Source: Nisaea denitrificans DSM 18348 (GTDB lineage: Bacteria > Pseudomonadota > Alphaproteobacteria > Thalassobaculales > Thalassobaculaceae). From it: a stretch of DNA of 64,000 nucleotides. The position numbers and the translations under genes were made by a program. The notes under the pieces are model-generated. The model worked only from the letters and a program-made list of their open reading frames with translations, was not told the origin of the DNA and made no database searches. Within the stretch, counting starts at the first letter, position 1, and the number at the start of each line of letters is the position of its first letter. Positions 27,926-36,827 of this stretch are shown here, one piece after another. The stretch is from contig NZ_KE384531.1 in NCBI RefSeq assembly GCF_000426505.1, positions 120,579 to 184,578 of the forward strand, in the 5' to 3' direction.

Positions 27926-29316
27926 GCGAGCTGCAGCAACACCCAGCCGAGCGCGGTCAGAACAACGACCGCGCCGGCATTCATCCAGATACCGGCGCGG
28001 ACCATGTCCGCGACACGCAGCCCGCCGGCGCCGAAAACGATGGCGTTCGGCGGCGTTGCCACCGGCATCATGAAGGCGCAGCTCGCGGCCATGGTCACCG
28101 GAGCCAGCAGGGCGAAAAGGGGCAGCCCGAGCGCTTGGGCCAGCCCGGCCATGACCGGCAGGAAAGCAGCCGCTGATGCGGTATTGCTTGCAAGTTCCGT
28201 TGTCAGCAGAACCGTAAGCACTGAAAGCCCGGTCGCCGCGGCAGCGGGCAGGTCCCCGGTCATATCCGACAGAGAAGCGGCAAGTGTCGCGGCCAGGCCG
28301 GTTTCGGTCAGGGCCGAGGCGAGTGAGAGGCCGCCGCCGAACAGCAGCAGAACGCCCCACCGGATGCCGCGTGCTTCCTCCCAGGTCAGCAGCGGACGGC
28401 GTTCTTCTCCCGAGGGAATTGCGAACAGGACAAGACCGGCGGAGAGCGCGATCGCGGTATCGCTGAGCGCCGGGAAATAGACAGCGAGGGCGGGTCGGAA
28501 AACCCATGCCAGCGCTGTCAGGGTCAGGATGACGAGCACGCGCTTCTCCCGGACTGTCATTGGACCCGGCGGCGCAGGCATAGCCTCTGCTTCAAGCTGC
28601 TCGACCGTGCCGAAGGCAAGCCGGCTCAGGACCAGCCAGGCCAGCGCAAGCAGCAGGAAACTGACTGGCAGGCCGACCAGCATCCATTCCCCGAATCCGA
28701 GCGCCTGGCCATGTGCCTGATCGAGATAGGCGGCAAGCATCGCGTTCGGCGGGGTGCCGATGAGGGTTGCGACGCCGCCGATGGAGCAGCCGTAGGCCAC
28801 AGCCAGGAGCAGTGCCTTCTGGCATCGTGGCGGCGCCCCGGTGAGAACTGCCTGGGCGACGGGCAGCAGCATGATCGCGCTGGCCGTGTTGCTGATCCAC
28901 ATCGAGGGCAGGGCGCCGGCCAGCAGAAACCCGGCGATAAGCCGGCTGCTTCCGGTGCCGGTCAGCCGCAGGATGGTGAAGGAGAGCCGCTTGTGAAGCC
29001 CCGAGCCGGAGATTGCCGCGCCGAGCAGAAAGCCCCCGAGAAACAGGAACAGCAGCGGATGCGCGTACGGCGCGGCCGCCTCTTTCGCACCCGTGACCCC
29101 GAGCAAGGGGAAGAGCAGAACGGGCAGAAGGGCTGTCGCGGGCAGCGGCAATGCCTCGCCGATCCACCAGACCGCCATCAGGACAGCGACGGCCATGGCG
29201 GTCCACCCGGCGGGACTGAAAGCCGCCGGCGGGTCTGCCAGCAGCATGATACAGAACAGAACGAGGCCTGCCAGAAGCGGCACCTTTCGCACAATCGGTG
29301 TCCCGTAATTTTCCAT
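27922..29316 (-). CDS. DASS/SLC13 family sodium-dependent anion transporter
   Basis: 464 residues from the chosen ATG 29316 and hydrophobic along its length. Two SNT motifs ([15 protein letters not shown] and [14 protein letters not shown]), one in each inverted repeat, are the sodium and substrate sites of the divalent-anion symporter family; [10 protein letters not shown] and [12 protein letters not shown] follow. It likely imports a C4-dicarboxylate, citrate or sulfate with Na+; which is not evident. Longer in-frame starts to 29394 add a basic tail with no resemblance. Convergent with leuA, sharing the CTAG stop tetranucleotide. Confidence 0.88.
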   Translation of the reverse strand: MENYGTPIVRKVPLLAGLVLFCIMLLADPPAAFSPAGWTAMAVAVLMAVWWIGEALPLPATALLPVLLFPLLGVTGAKEAAAPYAHPLLFLFLGGFLLGAAISGSGLHKRLSFTILRLTGTGSSRLIAGFLLAGALPSMWISNTASAIMLLPVAQAVLTGAPPRCQKALLLAVAYGCSIGGVATLIGTPPNAMLAAYLDQAHGQALGFGEWMLVGLPVSFLLLALAWLVLSRLAFGTVEQLEAEAMPAPPGPMTVREKRVLVILTLTALAWVFRPALAVYFPALSDTAIALSAGLVLFAIPSGEERRPLLTWEEARGIRWGVLLLFGGGLSLASALTETGLAATLAASLSDMTGDLPAAAATGLSVLTVLLTTELASNTASAAAFLPVMAGLAQALGLPLFALLAPVTMAASCAFMMPVATPPNAIVFGAGGLRVADMVRAGIWMNAGAVVVLTALGWVLLQLA

Positions 29317-29452
29317 GCGATCAAAGCTCTGTCCGTGGGCCCGGCGCATCATAGCCATTATGGGGCGGCGCCGTCCCTCTCTTCGATGCGGCACCCGGAC
29401 GCGTCGATTTGCGGTCTGGACAGGATGGTGATCTGTCGCCCTAAGATGCCCT

Positions 29453-30298
29453 TTGTCGAAATCGAAGCTGGAGAGCCAACTGGACTCGCAACTTGAAATA
29501 CGCCGCTATGAATGGCGCGAAGTACCGCGGCAGGTCAGCAACGGGCATATGGTGGTGGCGATCGGCGACGTGCATGGCCGGGCCGATCTGCTGACCGCGC
29601 TCTATGAAGCGATTGCGGAGGATGTCGCCCGGCTGAAACCGGAGCGGGTGACGGCGATCCTGCTGGGCGATCTGATCGACCGGGGGCCGGACAGCCTGGA
29701 AGTGCTCGGCCTTGCGCTGGGCGGTCTGAGCGCGTTCACCAAAAAGCCGGTCGAGGATATCTGCCTTGTCGGCAATCACGACTACTGGCTGCGGCAGGCA
29801 GTGGACGGCACACTCGAGGATGAAGACCTCCGGTTCTGGGGCGCCAATGGCGGCGAGGAGACCTGGCACAGTCTCGGTATCAGCCGGCTGGTCGGCGCCC
29901 GCGACATGATCATGCAGACCCGGCGGCGCCTGCCGGAGCCGGTGCTGGACTTTATCAGGAATATGTCGGTCACTTACCGCGTCGACGATTACCTCTTCGT
30001 CCATGCAGGTATCGATCCGCGCCAGCCACTCAATGCGCAGACCCTGAAAACGCTCTGCTGGATTCGCGATCCCTTCCTCCACCCGGACGTCTGGCCGTTC
30101 GAGCTGACCGTTGTGCATGGCCACACGGTCGAGTGGAACCATGGGGAGCCGCTGGTGCACGATCACCGCATCGGTATCGATACGGGCGCGGTGAATACGG
30201 GTGTGCTGACGGCGCTGGAGATCAATTCGAGCCAGATGCGCTTTGTTCAGGTCTGGGACGAGAAAGCCCTGGAAGAGGATCGGCGCCGCTCCGGATAG
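29453..30298 (+). CDS. PPP-family metallophosphoesterase (ApaH / serine-threonine phosphatase-like)
   Basis: 281 residues. All metal motifs are there: GDVHG (38-42), GDLIDRG (72-78), GNHD (107-110), a HAGIDP histidine and HGHT near the C-terminus, so a dinuclear metal phosphatase is secure. Spacing and the DYWLRQ-type lid resemble bis(5'-nucleosyl)-tetraphosphatases and PrpA-like protein phosphatases; the substrate is not determinable. No signal peptide. The start is TTG 29453 (MSKSKLESQ), the only plausible start before the first motif, with moderate confidence. Divergent from the DASS transporter. Confidence 0.85.
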   Translation: MSKSKLESQLDSQLEIRRYEWREVPRQVSNGHMVVAIGDVHGRADLLTALYEAIAEDVARLKPERVTAILLGDLIDRGPDSLEVLGLALGGLSAFTKKPVEDICLVGNHDYWLRQAVDGTLEDEDLRFWGANGGEETWHSLGISRLVGARDMIMQTRRRLPEPVLDFIRNMSVTYRVDDYLFVHAGIDPRQPLNAQTLKTLCWIRDPFLHPDVWPFELTVVHGHTVEWNHGEPLVHDHRIGIDTGAVNTGVLTALEINSSQMRFVQVWDEKALEEDRRRSG

Positions 30299-30310
30299 TG
30301 TCAGGCCCGG

Positions 30311-31174
30311 TTAGCGCTTCAGGACAAGCACGTTGCCGGTCAGGATCATGGCCGTGCCGCCGGCGATCGCTGCGGTCAGCGCCACGTCTTCCAGGACGGT
30401 CGAGATCAGCAGCGCCATCACCGGCACAACGGTGAAGATATAGGCTGCCCGACCGGGCCCGATCCGGGTGACCAAGCTGAAGAACATCAGGAAGGCTACG
30501 CAGGACGCGGCGATCCCGAGATAGAGCAGGGACCCGACATAGCGCAGCGACCAGTCGAAGGTGAAGGGCTGGTCGGCTACGCCGGCAACCGCGAGGCAGA
30601 TCATGGCGCCGCCGAGGGCGCCCCAGAAATTCGCGGCGAAGGGTGGGACGCTGGCGCGGTGGTTGCGGGCGCCGATGACGGTCCCGACCGCGGTGCCGAA
30701 CGACGCCCCGAGCCCCCAGAGCATTCCGAATAGCAATGTCGAGCCGCCGGAGAGACCGGCAATGTCCGGTGCGACGATCACGCCGAGTCCGCCGATACCG
30801 ATCACCATGCCGAGGACGGCGCGTGGTCGCACGGTCTCTCCAAGCATCAGAAAGCCGATGATGGTGGCGATGATCGGCGAGGTGGACAGGGCCAGCGTCG
30901 CAACGCCGCTCGGGATATAGGTCGTGGCGTTGTAGAAACAGATGAAGTTCAGGGCGAAGAAGGTCGCCGCGTGCACCACCAGCCAGGGCACGTCCTCCCG
31001 GCGTATCCGGAGCGGGGTGCGTGTCGCGAAGATCACAACAAGCATGGCGGCAGTCATCAGCAGCATGCGATAGCCGACCGAAACCGGAATCGGCACGATA
31101 CCGGCCTGCAGGGTCGTGACAAACGCCCCCGTGGCCCAGATTAGGGCCGTGCTGACAAAGAGAAAAAGGGACAC
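30311..31174 (-). CDS. EamA/DMT superfamily transporter
   Basis: 287 residues with about ten membrane helices in two EamA repeats. The first repeat ends with TYIPSGVATLALSTSPIIATIIGFLMLGE, the usual helix-4/5 pattern, and the second with GIAASCVAFLMFFSLVTRIGPGRAAYI and LLISTVLED. Such proteins export metabolites or amino acids across the inner membrane; substrate unknown. Start GTG 31174. The LysE-type exporter ends 49 nt upstream on the same strand, so the two may be co-transcribed. Confidence 0.88.
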   Translation of the reverse strand: MSLFLFVSTALIWATGAFVTTLQAGIVPIPVSVGYRMLLMTAAMLVVIFATRTPLRIRREDVPWLVVHAATFFALNFICFYNATTYIPSGVATLALSTSPIIATIIGFLMLGETVRPRAVLGMVIGIGGLGVIVAPDIAGLSGGSTLLFGMLWGLGASFGTAVGTVIGARNHRASVPPFAANFWGALGGAMICLAVAGVADQPFTFDWSLRYVGSLLYLGIAASCVAFLMFFSLVTRIGPGRAAYIFTVVPVMALLISTVLEDVALTAAIAGGTAMILTGNVLVLKR

Positions 31175-31223
31175 GCGGGATCCAGACGTGTGGAGGTAAG
31201 AGCAAGTGCCAGTTAGGCCGTAT

Positions 31224-31832
31224 TCACGGCTTTACCGCAAGCGCGACCGAGACCAGCAGCAATATCGCCATGACAATGTTGAAGGCCCGGCCAATTCTCG
31301 GCGACCGGATAAAGCTGGCGAACACACCGCCGAACACCAGCCAGGTGCCGTTCACGAACAGCATGATACAGGTCAGCACGCCAAGCTTGAAGAGAGTGTC
31401 GGTGATCGGGTCCGTCTCGATCAGAACGTTCCCGGCATAGAGCGCGGTAAACACCGTGTAGGCCTTCACATTGACCAGCGAGACACCGTAGCCCGGCATG
31501 AAGCCCGGCGCGACGGCGCCCGCGTCGGCATTCATGCCGGGTACCGGGGCGGTGGCGATCTTGTACGCCAGATAGAGCATGTAGAGCACCGCGGCACCGA
31601 CCAGCACCGGGCCGGCACCGGGCAGGGCGAGCAGCAACCCGGCGACGCCGGACGCGGTCAGGCACAGCACGGTGAAGACCCCGGCATAGATGCCGAACAG
31701 AAAGGGCAGGCTGGCCCGCACCCCGAACGCCGCCCCGTTCGCCGTCACCGCGACGATGGAGGGGCCGGGACTGCCCATCAGCGGCAGGGCCATGGCGAGC
31801 AGGGCGAGGATACTGTCGAGTGTCGGTGTCAT
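31224..31832 (-). CDS. LysE family amino-acid exporter
   Basis: 202 residues, six predicted membrane segments. The N-terminus MTPTLDSILALLAMALPLMG followed by SPGPSIVAVTANGAAFGVRA shows the PGP turn and glycine-rich second helix typical of LysE/RhtB, and GVSLVNVKAYTVFTALYAG matches the conserved NxKAxxFF region. It would export a basic or hydrophilic amino acid or related metabolite; substrate unknown. ATG 31832 was chosen because upstream in-frame residues are Pro/Arg-rich and unlike the family. Confidence 0.88.
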   Translation of the reverse strand: MTPTLDSILALLAMALPLMGSPGPSIVAVTANGAAFGVRASLPFLFGIYAGVFTVLCLTASGVAGLLLALPGAGPVLVGAAVLYMLYLAYKIATAPVPGMNADAGAVAPGFMPGYGVSLVNVKAYTVFTALYAGNVLIETDPITDTLFKLGVLTCIMLFVNGTWLVFGGVFASFIRSPRIGRAFNIVMAILLLVSVALAVKP

Positions 31833-32159
31833 TCTGGATGGCCCTCCCCTGGGCGCGGACCGGTCTTGTTTTGAGTGTATTCTGGCGGCTGAATGCGCGT
31901 CGATAAACGGTGTGCAGGGAATGAATGGCGGCATGAATGGCCGCTAGTGCGAACTGCGTTGACAGTAATTTGACGCAGAGCCGTGCCGTATAACCCGGAC
32001 TTCAGAGTCTCGAATTGCAGAACCGGAGCATGCTGTCTTCAAGTCAGAAAAGCGTGATTAATTTGATATTCACTCTTCGTTGTTAGTGGGTTTTCATCGA
32101 TCTGGACGGGTCACTCTATGCCCAGAGAATAAGCGACTGAAGAATGAGGCTTTGAATAA
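31833..32159. promoter_or_regulatory. Divergent intergenic region before the PAS gene
   Basis: 327 bp without a gene. TTGACA at 31959-31964 and TATAAC at 31989-31994 are separated by 24 bp, too far for a standard promoter; a TTGACG at 31970 is too close (13 bp). I see no strong repeat or RNA element. It should contain promoters for both the LysE gene and the PAS gene. Confidence 0.3.
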
Positions 32160-32774
32160 ATGAACCGAAGCGCAGCGGCGACGGGGAAAGCGACCTACCG
32201 GGGCGCCACGACCAATGATATCGCCACTTATTCGAGGGCCGAGTTCTTCGATCTTTCTGTGATAGCCGAACCCAACCTGCGCCGGATCGCCGACTATTGG
32301 TTATCGAGGTGTGACGGGCGCCGTATGCCGAGCCGTACCGATATCGACCCGATCGACATTTCTTGGGCTTTATCCCGATTTTTTTTGGTCGATTACGACC
32401 GCGAAACCGAGAAATACAGCTACCGGGTCGCAGGAAACGAGGTCGAAGACATCTTTTCCCGGTTCACTGAAAGACACTCGATGCGGCACGTCAACCTCGA
32501 CGAGATATTGCCTCCCGGATCAGTGCCCGTCGTTCGCGAGCGATGGCGCCCACTCGCCGAGAACGGCGACATCGTCTACATGTCCGGTTTGGTCTATGCT
32601 GCGGCCGAACGCATTCCTCTTGGGGCACGGATTCTTCTGCCGCTGTCAGATCGGAAGGACGGCGAGCCGAGCGGGCTGATTGGCTACACCGAATGCGAAT
32701 GGGTCCAGCGCGGCGATGGCCTGGATACGACCGGGCTCGACATTCACTACATCCCGCTTCCTGAACCCGACTGA
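32160..32774 (+). CDS. PAS-domain protein, PAS_5 (PF07310) type
   Basis: 204 residues. The pattern IADYWLSRCDGRRMPSRTDIDP, then FFLVDYDRETEKYSYRVAGNEVEDIF, is the start of PAS_5 proteins, which are common in Rhodospirillales and carry no output domain. The C-terminal half (ILLPLSDRKDGEPSGLIGYT) completes the fold. Soluble, no signal peptide; probably a ligand-sensing adaptor, role unknown. ATG 32160 is clear. A second, divergent PAS_5-like gene is at 46523-47044. It precedes the Lrp-fragment/GT41 insertion. Confidence 0.8.
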   Translation: MNRSAAATGKATYRGATTNDIATYSRAEFFDLSVIAEPNLRRIADYWLSRCDGRRMPSRTDIDPIDISWALSRFFLVDYDRETEKYSYRVAGNEVEDIFSRFTERHSMRHVNLDEILPPGSVPVVRERWRPLAENGDIVYMSGLVYAAAERIPLGARILLPLSDRKDGEPSGLIGYTECEWVQRGDGLDTTGLDIHYIPLPEPD

Positions 32775-32821
32775 TTCAAGCCGGGCGGATTGCGGTGGGA
32801 GTTCCGGGGGTTCCAGAACCC

Positions 32822-32947
32822 TCAAACCGGCCGGACCGCGCTTTCCTTCGGTGACTTCAGCGCGATGACCGTCTGGCTCCTTGTTACCCCCGGCAGCAGC
32901 TTGATGCGGTTGGAAATCACGTCTTCCAGCGCGTCGTTGGAGCGCGT
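32822..32947 (-). pseudogene. Truncated Lrp/AsnC gene: last 41 codons plus stop
   Basis: On the minus strand this 126-bp stretch encodes TRSNDALEDVISNRIKLLPG, VTRSQTVIALKSPKESAV and RPV then TGA. It equals the C-terminus of the intact Lrp gene at 35029-35490 except for one residue (Leu to Arg). The two DNA copies differ at 13 of 126 positions and 12 changes are silent. Upstream of the Thr codon the similarity stops abruptly and no start or helix-turn-helix region exists, so it is a remnant. The two copies are direct repeats enclosing the second GT41 gene. Confidence 0.9.
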
Positions 32948-33007
32948 GCTGAGGGTTTCACAACGTCGGTCAGATTGACGCGACCCAAATATCATCTTTA
33001 TTAGAAA

Positions 33008-34885
33008 GTGGCGGGCTTGAATGCTCTGTTGTTTCCTCGTTTATCCGCCCTGGAGTTGAAGGTTTTGGAAGATAGCAGCCTGGGCCAAAACAGCTCGATT
33101 CCCGCATCAGGAAATTTGGGCGATGCACCAAAACCGCTTCAACCGCCAAGTTTGATCAGCCTAAAAAAATCCTTGCTGTCAAACCCTTCCGAACTCAAGA
33201 GTTTGTCCAATCTCGCTGTTACGAGATTCCTTAATGGTGATCCTGATCAAGCATGTGTGTGTATCAGGCGTGCCATATATGTGAGTCCCGGCACTGCGAG
33301 ATCTCATCGGGTCTTCTCTAAAATTCTCGCGGGGCGAGGCGATACGGTTGGGGCACTGAAAGCGGCCATTCGAGAAATCTGTCTCGATCCAGGGACGTCG
33401 ACAGGGTTGGAAATCGTGGGCGTTCTGCATAAGGACGCGGGGGCGTTGCATACAGCAAACAGAGTGTTGCAGCGCGCGGTTGTCTCCGACCCGTCCGTAT
33501 TCTCCGCTTTGAACAACAGATATCACGTCCTCAAAGCACTTGGAGAGTTTGACCAAGCGGCGCAATGTCTCAAATTGCTGCTGGAAATATCTCCTGAAGA
33601 TCCCGAACTTACTTCCAGCGTCATCTTCAGGCTTGATCACCTTCTCTCGTGGAGCATTGCCGAAGGGCAAGACTTTCGCCGGAAGCATTGGGCACGGCAT
33701 GAAGCTGCGCTGCAAGAAGATGCCGCGATGGTCGCCGGATCTGCAGCGTCTTTGAAGAAATCAACCCGCCACAAACTTCGGATCGGCTATGTATCGGCCG
33801 ATTTTCGCGAGCATTCCGCGTTTTCTGTTTTCGGTCCTGTCATCCTCAATCATGACCGCAACCAATTCGAAATTTTGGCGTATTCGAACTCGTCGCTCAG
33901 AGATGAAAAGACCAAAGACATTATTAGTTTTGTCGATGTGTTCAGAGATATATCCAATATGAGCGACATTGATGTGGCGTGTCAGATAAAGGCAGACGGC
34001 GTCGATATTCTGATCGATCTAAGTAGTCATTCGGCCGGAAACCGCCTTCCGGTTTTTTCACTTCGTCCCGCAAAAATACAGATTGCCGCTTGGGGGTACG
34101 CTCACGGAACAGGGCTTTCGTCGATGGATTACTTCATCATGGACGAAGTATATGCTCCGCCGGAAGCTGCCGAATATTTTTCGGAAACCCTGATTTATCT
34201 TCCGAGTGCGGTCCCGTTCATGCTGCCGAATGACCTGCCGGATGTTTCTGATCCGCCAGTTCTCATGAACAAGGTAGCAACCTTCGGAAGCTTCAACCGT
34301 GGCATCAAGATCACAAAAACCGCGTTGGGATTATGGACGGAAATCTTGCACGCCTCGGAAAACACTCGTCTGCTGTTGAAATGTTCCTCTTCCGAATCCC
34401 CGGCATGGAGGCATGTCGTCGAGTCTTATATGCAAGAAGGAGGTATTGATCCGGCGCGGCTTACCTTCTTGGGCAGGACAAACCAACGGGATCACCTGGA
34501 CGCATACAGGCTGGTTGATGTCGCGTTGGATACCAGTCCCGATTCCGGAGGCGTGACGACATGGGAAGCGCTCTCAATGGGCGTTCCGGTCGTCTCTTTT
34601 CTGGATGATGTCTTGGCCCAACGCGTTGCGTCATCGATTCTCAACGTAGCGGGTTTGCCGGAGTTGATTGCGACCGGTCCAGCTGATTTTGTGAGAAAGG
34701 CGTCGGGTCTATCTCGAAACGTTGCAGCGTTGCGGTATTACCGTCAGACATTACGCCATCGTGTGAAAAATTGCGACGCCGCAATGTTCCCTGAATACAC
34801 CCGGTTCGTCGAAGAGGCGTATCGGAGAGTTCACCACCTGTCGGCAACGGGCGGCAGGACCAAAGAGCCGATTTATGTGCGCTAA
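33008..34885 (+). CDS. TPR-containing GT41 (OGT/SPINDLY-like) glycosyltransferase, copy 2
   Basis: 625 residues, shorter in the TPR part than copy 1 (about residues 55-215, for example ACVCIRRAIYVSPGTARSHR). The catalytic domain from about 255 shows LRIGYVSADFREHSAFSVFG, ILIDLSSHSAGNRLPVFSL, WGYAHGTGLSSMDYFIMDE, FGSFNRGIKI and DVALDTSPDSGGVTTWEALS. Same fold and probable donor chemistry as copy 1, but sequence and length differ. The DNA is visibly richer in A/T than its neighbours and uses codons such as ATA and TCA more freely, suggesting transfer. Start GTG 33008 is weakly supported. Bracketed by the Lrp 3'-end repeats. Confidence 0.87.
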   Translation: MAGLNALLFPRLSALELKVLEDSSLGQNSSIPASGNLGDAPKPLQPPSLISLKKSLLSNPSELKSLSNLAVTRFLNGDPDQACVCIRRAIYVSPGTARSHRVFSKILAGRGDTVGALKAAIREICLDPGTSTGLEIVGVLHKDAGALHTANRVLQRAVVSDPSVFSALNNRYHVLKALGEFDQAAQCLKLLLEISPEDPELTSSVIFRLDHLLSWSIAEGQDFRRKHWARHEAALQEDAAMVAGSAASLKKSTRHKLRIGYVSADFREHSAFSVFGPVILNHDRNQFEILAYSNSSLRDEKTKDIISFVDVFRDISNMSDIDVACQIKADGVDILIDLSSHSAGNRLPVFSLRPAKIQIAAWGYAHGTGLSSMDYFIMDEVYAPPEAAEYFSETLIYLPSAVPFMLPNDLPDVSDPPVLMNKVATFGSFNRGIKITKTALGLWTEILHASENTRLLLKCSSSESPAWRHVVESYMQEGGIDPARLTFLGRTNQRDHLDAYRLVDVALDTSPDSGGVTTWEALSMGVPVVSFLDDVLAQRVASSILNVAGLPELIATGPADFVRKASGLSRNVAALRYYRQTLRHRVKNCDAAMFPEYTRFVEEAYRRVHHLSATGGRTKEPIYVR

Positions 34886-35028
34886 GTCCCGATTGGGTTG
34901 CATGCACCACGGTTCACGGTGGTGGGGCAATCAACTGAGACTGAGAATGGGGGCGAGTAAGTACCTGTCTGATGTTGATGCGTTTTCCAGCTTGTCCTTG
35001 GGTGACGCGTAAGTCGTTGCGTTGCCAA

Positions 35029-35490
35029 TCACACCGGCAGGACTGCGCTTTCCTTTGGGGATTTCAGCGCGATCACCGTCTGGCTTCTCGTCACGCCCGG
35101 CAGCAGCTTGATGCGGTTGGAGATCACGTCTTCCAGCGCGTCGTTGGAGCGGGTGCGGATTTTCAGCAGGTAGGACCAGTCGCCGGTGACGTGGTGGCAT
35201 TCGAGCACTTCCGGCATCGCGAGAACCGCTTCTAGGAAAGCGTCGTTATGGGCGCTCCAGTCGATCAGAACGGAGACGTAGGCGAGCACTTCGAGGCCGA
35301 TGGCTGCCGGCTCCAGGATGGCGCCATAGCCCCGGATGGCGCCGGCGGCCTGTAGTTTCTTCAGTCGTTCGTTCACGGCGGAGACGGAGAGACCCGCATG
35401 GGCGCCGATATCGGCATAGGCGGCGCGGCCGTTGTTCTGGATGAAGGTCAGGATGGCGCGGTCGATGGTGTCGAATTTCGGCTCGCTCAT
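35029..35490 (-). CDS. Lrp/AsnC family transcriptional regulator
   Basis: 153 residues. An N-terminal winged helix-turn-helix (DTIDRAILTFIQNNGRAAYA, then IGAHAGLSVSAVNERLKKLQ) is followed by a RAM ligand-binding domain (LEVLAYVSVLIDW, VLECHHVTGDWSYLLKIRT). Lrp-type proteins form octamers and respond to amino acids. ATG 35490 overlaps the cyclase stop by ATGA, so regulator and cyclase are one transcript. The final 41 codons recur as a remnant at 32822-32947. Confidence 0.94.
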   Translation of the reverse strand: MSEPKFDTIDRAILTFIQNNGRAAYADIGAHAGLSVSAVNERLKKLQAAGAIRGYGAILEPAAIGLEVLAYVSVLIDWSAHNDAFLEAVLAMPEVLECHHVTGDWSYLLKIRTRSNDALEDVISNRIKLLPGVTRSQTVIALKSPKESAVLPV

Positions 35491-36740
35491 CGCACGGCTC
35501 CCGTGGTTGCGGGGAGCGGAGCATAGAGCGCGCGCTCGCCCTTCACGCCGCGCAGGTCCATCCGGGTCAGCAACCGGGTTTGCTCCGGCAGAAGGGTGGC
35601 GATGCTTTCCGACAGGATGATGTCGGTGCCGAGCGAACGGCAGAGGCTTTCCATTCGGCTGGCCTCGTTCACGGCGGGGCCGATCACCGTGAAGTCGAGC
35701 CGGTCGCGGGAGCCGACATTGCCGAACATCACCTCTCCCAGATGCAGCGCCACGTTGAGGCCCATGGCCGGACGCTCCAGATCCGCCTCGGTTTCGGCCA
35801 GCGCATCGACGGCGGTCAGAGCCTCTGTCGCGGCCTCCAGGGCTTTCTGCGCGACCTCGCGCTGCATGCCCGGCTCGAACGGGAAGATGGCGAGGAACCC
35901 GTCGCCGAGGAATTTCAGCACCTGCCCGCCGGCGGCATGGACCGGCGCCAGCATGGCATCGAAATAGCGGTTGAGCGCCGAGACCATCTCCTCTTTCGAG
36001 ACGATGTCGCTGACGCTGGTGAAATCGGACAGGTCGGCGATCATCAGCACGGCATCCAGGCTTTCCGCCATGCCGCGCCGGATCTCGCCCTTCAGGATGC
36101 GGCCGCCGACCAGCGGGCCGACATAGGCATCCAGCAGGTTCGCCGCGATCTCCTGATCGAGATGCGCCTGAATGGCCGAGGTCAGGGCCGGAACGATGCT
36201 GTCGATGAAGGCAATGTCATGCTCTGAGAAACCGTCGGGGTGGCGCGTCAGCCAGCGCAGCAGAGCGCCGCAACTGCGCTCCCCCTCACGGATCAGGCGC
36301 AGCGCTTCCGCGCCGCCAAACATGCAGGCGTAATAATCTGTGAAACCCTCGTCGCGGAATTCTTCGAAGACAGTGAAATCCAGCTCGGCCCCGGGCCCGG
36401 TGAGCCGCCGCCGGAGGCGCAGCGTACCGGTCGCCATCATGTGCCGCAGCGGGCTGGCTTTCCATTCCTCGGATTCGTCCCGGCTATAGGCAATCTCGTG
36501 CCGGTGGCCGGTGACGGCAGTGTTCTCCGCACGATCCCAGTCGAACATCAGCGAGCCGATTTCCGGATGCAGCGTATACATCGCCACCCGGCAGCGATCG
36601 AGCGGCACCCCGGCCTCAACGATCCGTTCCGCCGTCGCCGCGACCAGCTCCTCGTTAGGCGCTTTTTCCCATGCCTGATAGATCAGCCACTGGATCAGCG
36701 CCGTCGCTTTTTCATCCGGGATCGCAGGGCTCGCGAACAT
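35487..36740 (-). CDS. Class III adenylate/guanylate cyclase
   Basis: 417 residues. The C-terminal catalytic domain (about 220-400) has the two metal-binding aspartates in MIADLSDFTSVSDI and KFLGDGFLAIF, and FTVIGPAVNEASRMESL with the transition-state Asn/Arg. The N-terminal 200 residues (ALIQWLIYQAWEKAPNEELV; RVAMYTLHPEIGSL) resemble a sensory region found in many alphaproteobacterial cyclases but are not a domain I can name. No membrane segment, so soluble. It likely makes cAMP. ATG 36740. Coupled to the Lrp-type regulator by stop/start overlap. Confidence 0.9.
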   Translation of the reverse strand: MFASPAIPDEKATALIQWLIYQAWEKAPNEELVAATAERIVEAGVPLDRCRVAMYTLHPEIGSLMFDWDRAENTAVTGHRHEIAYSRDESEEWKASPLRHMMATGTLRLRRRLTGPGAELDFTVFEEFRDEGFTDYYACMFGGAEALRLIREGERSCGALLRWLTRHPDGFSEHDIAFIDSIVPALTSAIQAHLDQEIAANLLDAYVGPLVGGRILKGEIRRGMAESLDAVLMIADLSDFTSVSDIVSKEEMVSALNRYFDAMLAPVHAAGGQVLKFLGDGFLAIFPFEPGMQREVAQKALEAATEALTAVDALAETEADLERPAMGLNVALHLGEVMFGNVGSRDRLDFTVIGPAVNEASRMESLCRSLGTDIILSESIATLLPEQTRLLTRMDLRGVKGERALYAPLPATTGAVR

Positions 36741-36827
36741 GATCTTTTTTCCTCACTTCGGGCGGGCACAGAATGCAGGCTCCAAGCACTTCTGGCAAAC
36801 CCGGCGCGGCCTTGATAAAGGGAGGGG

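Noticed and set aside
26474..28507. 677-codon open frame on the minus strand
   Set aside because: It is antisense to leuA and crosses into the DASS gene out of frame; composition is Arg/Asp-rich shadow coding.
31959..31994. TTGACA ... TATAAC as a promoter
   Set aside because: 24-bp spacer; outside the accepted 16-19 bp range.
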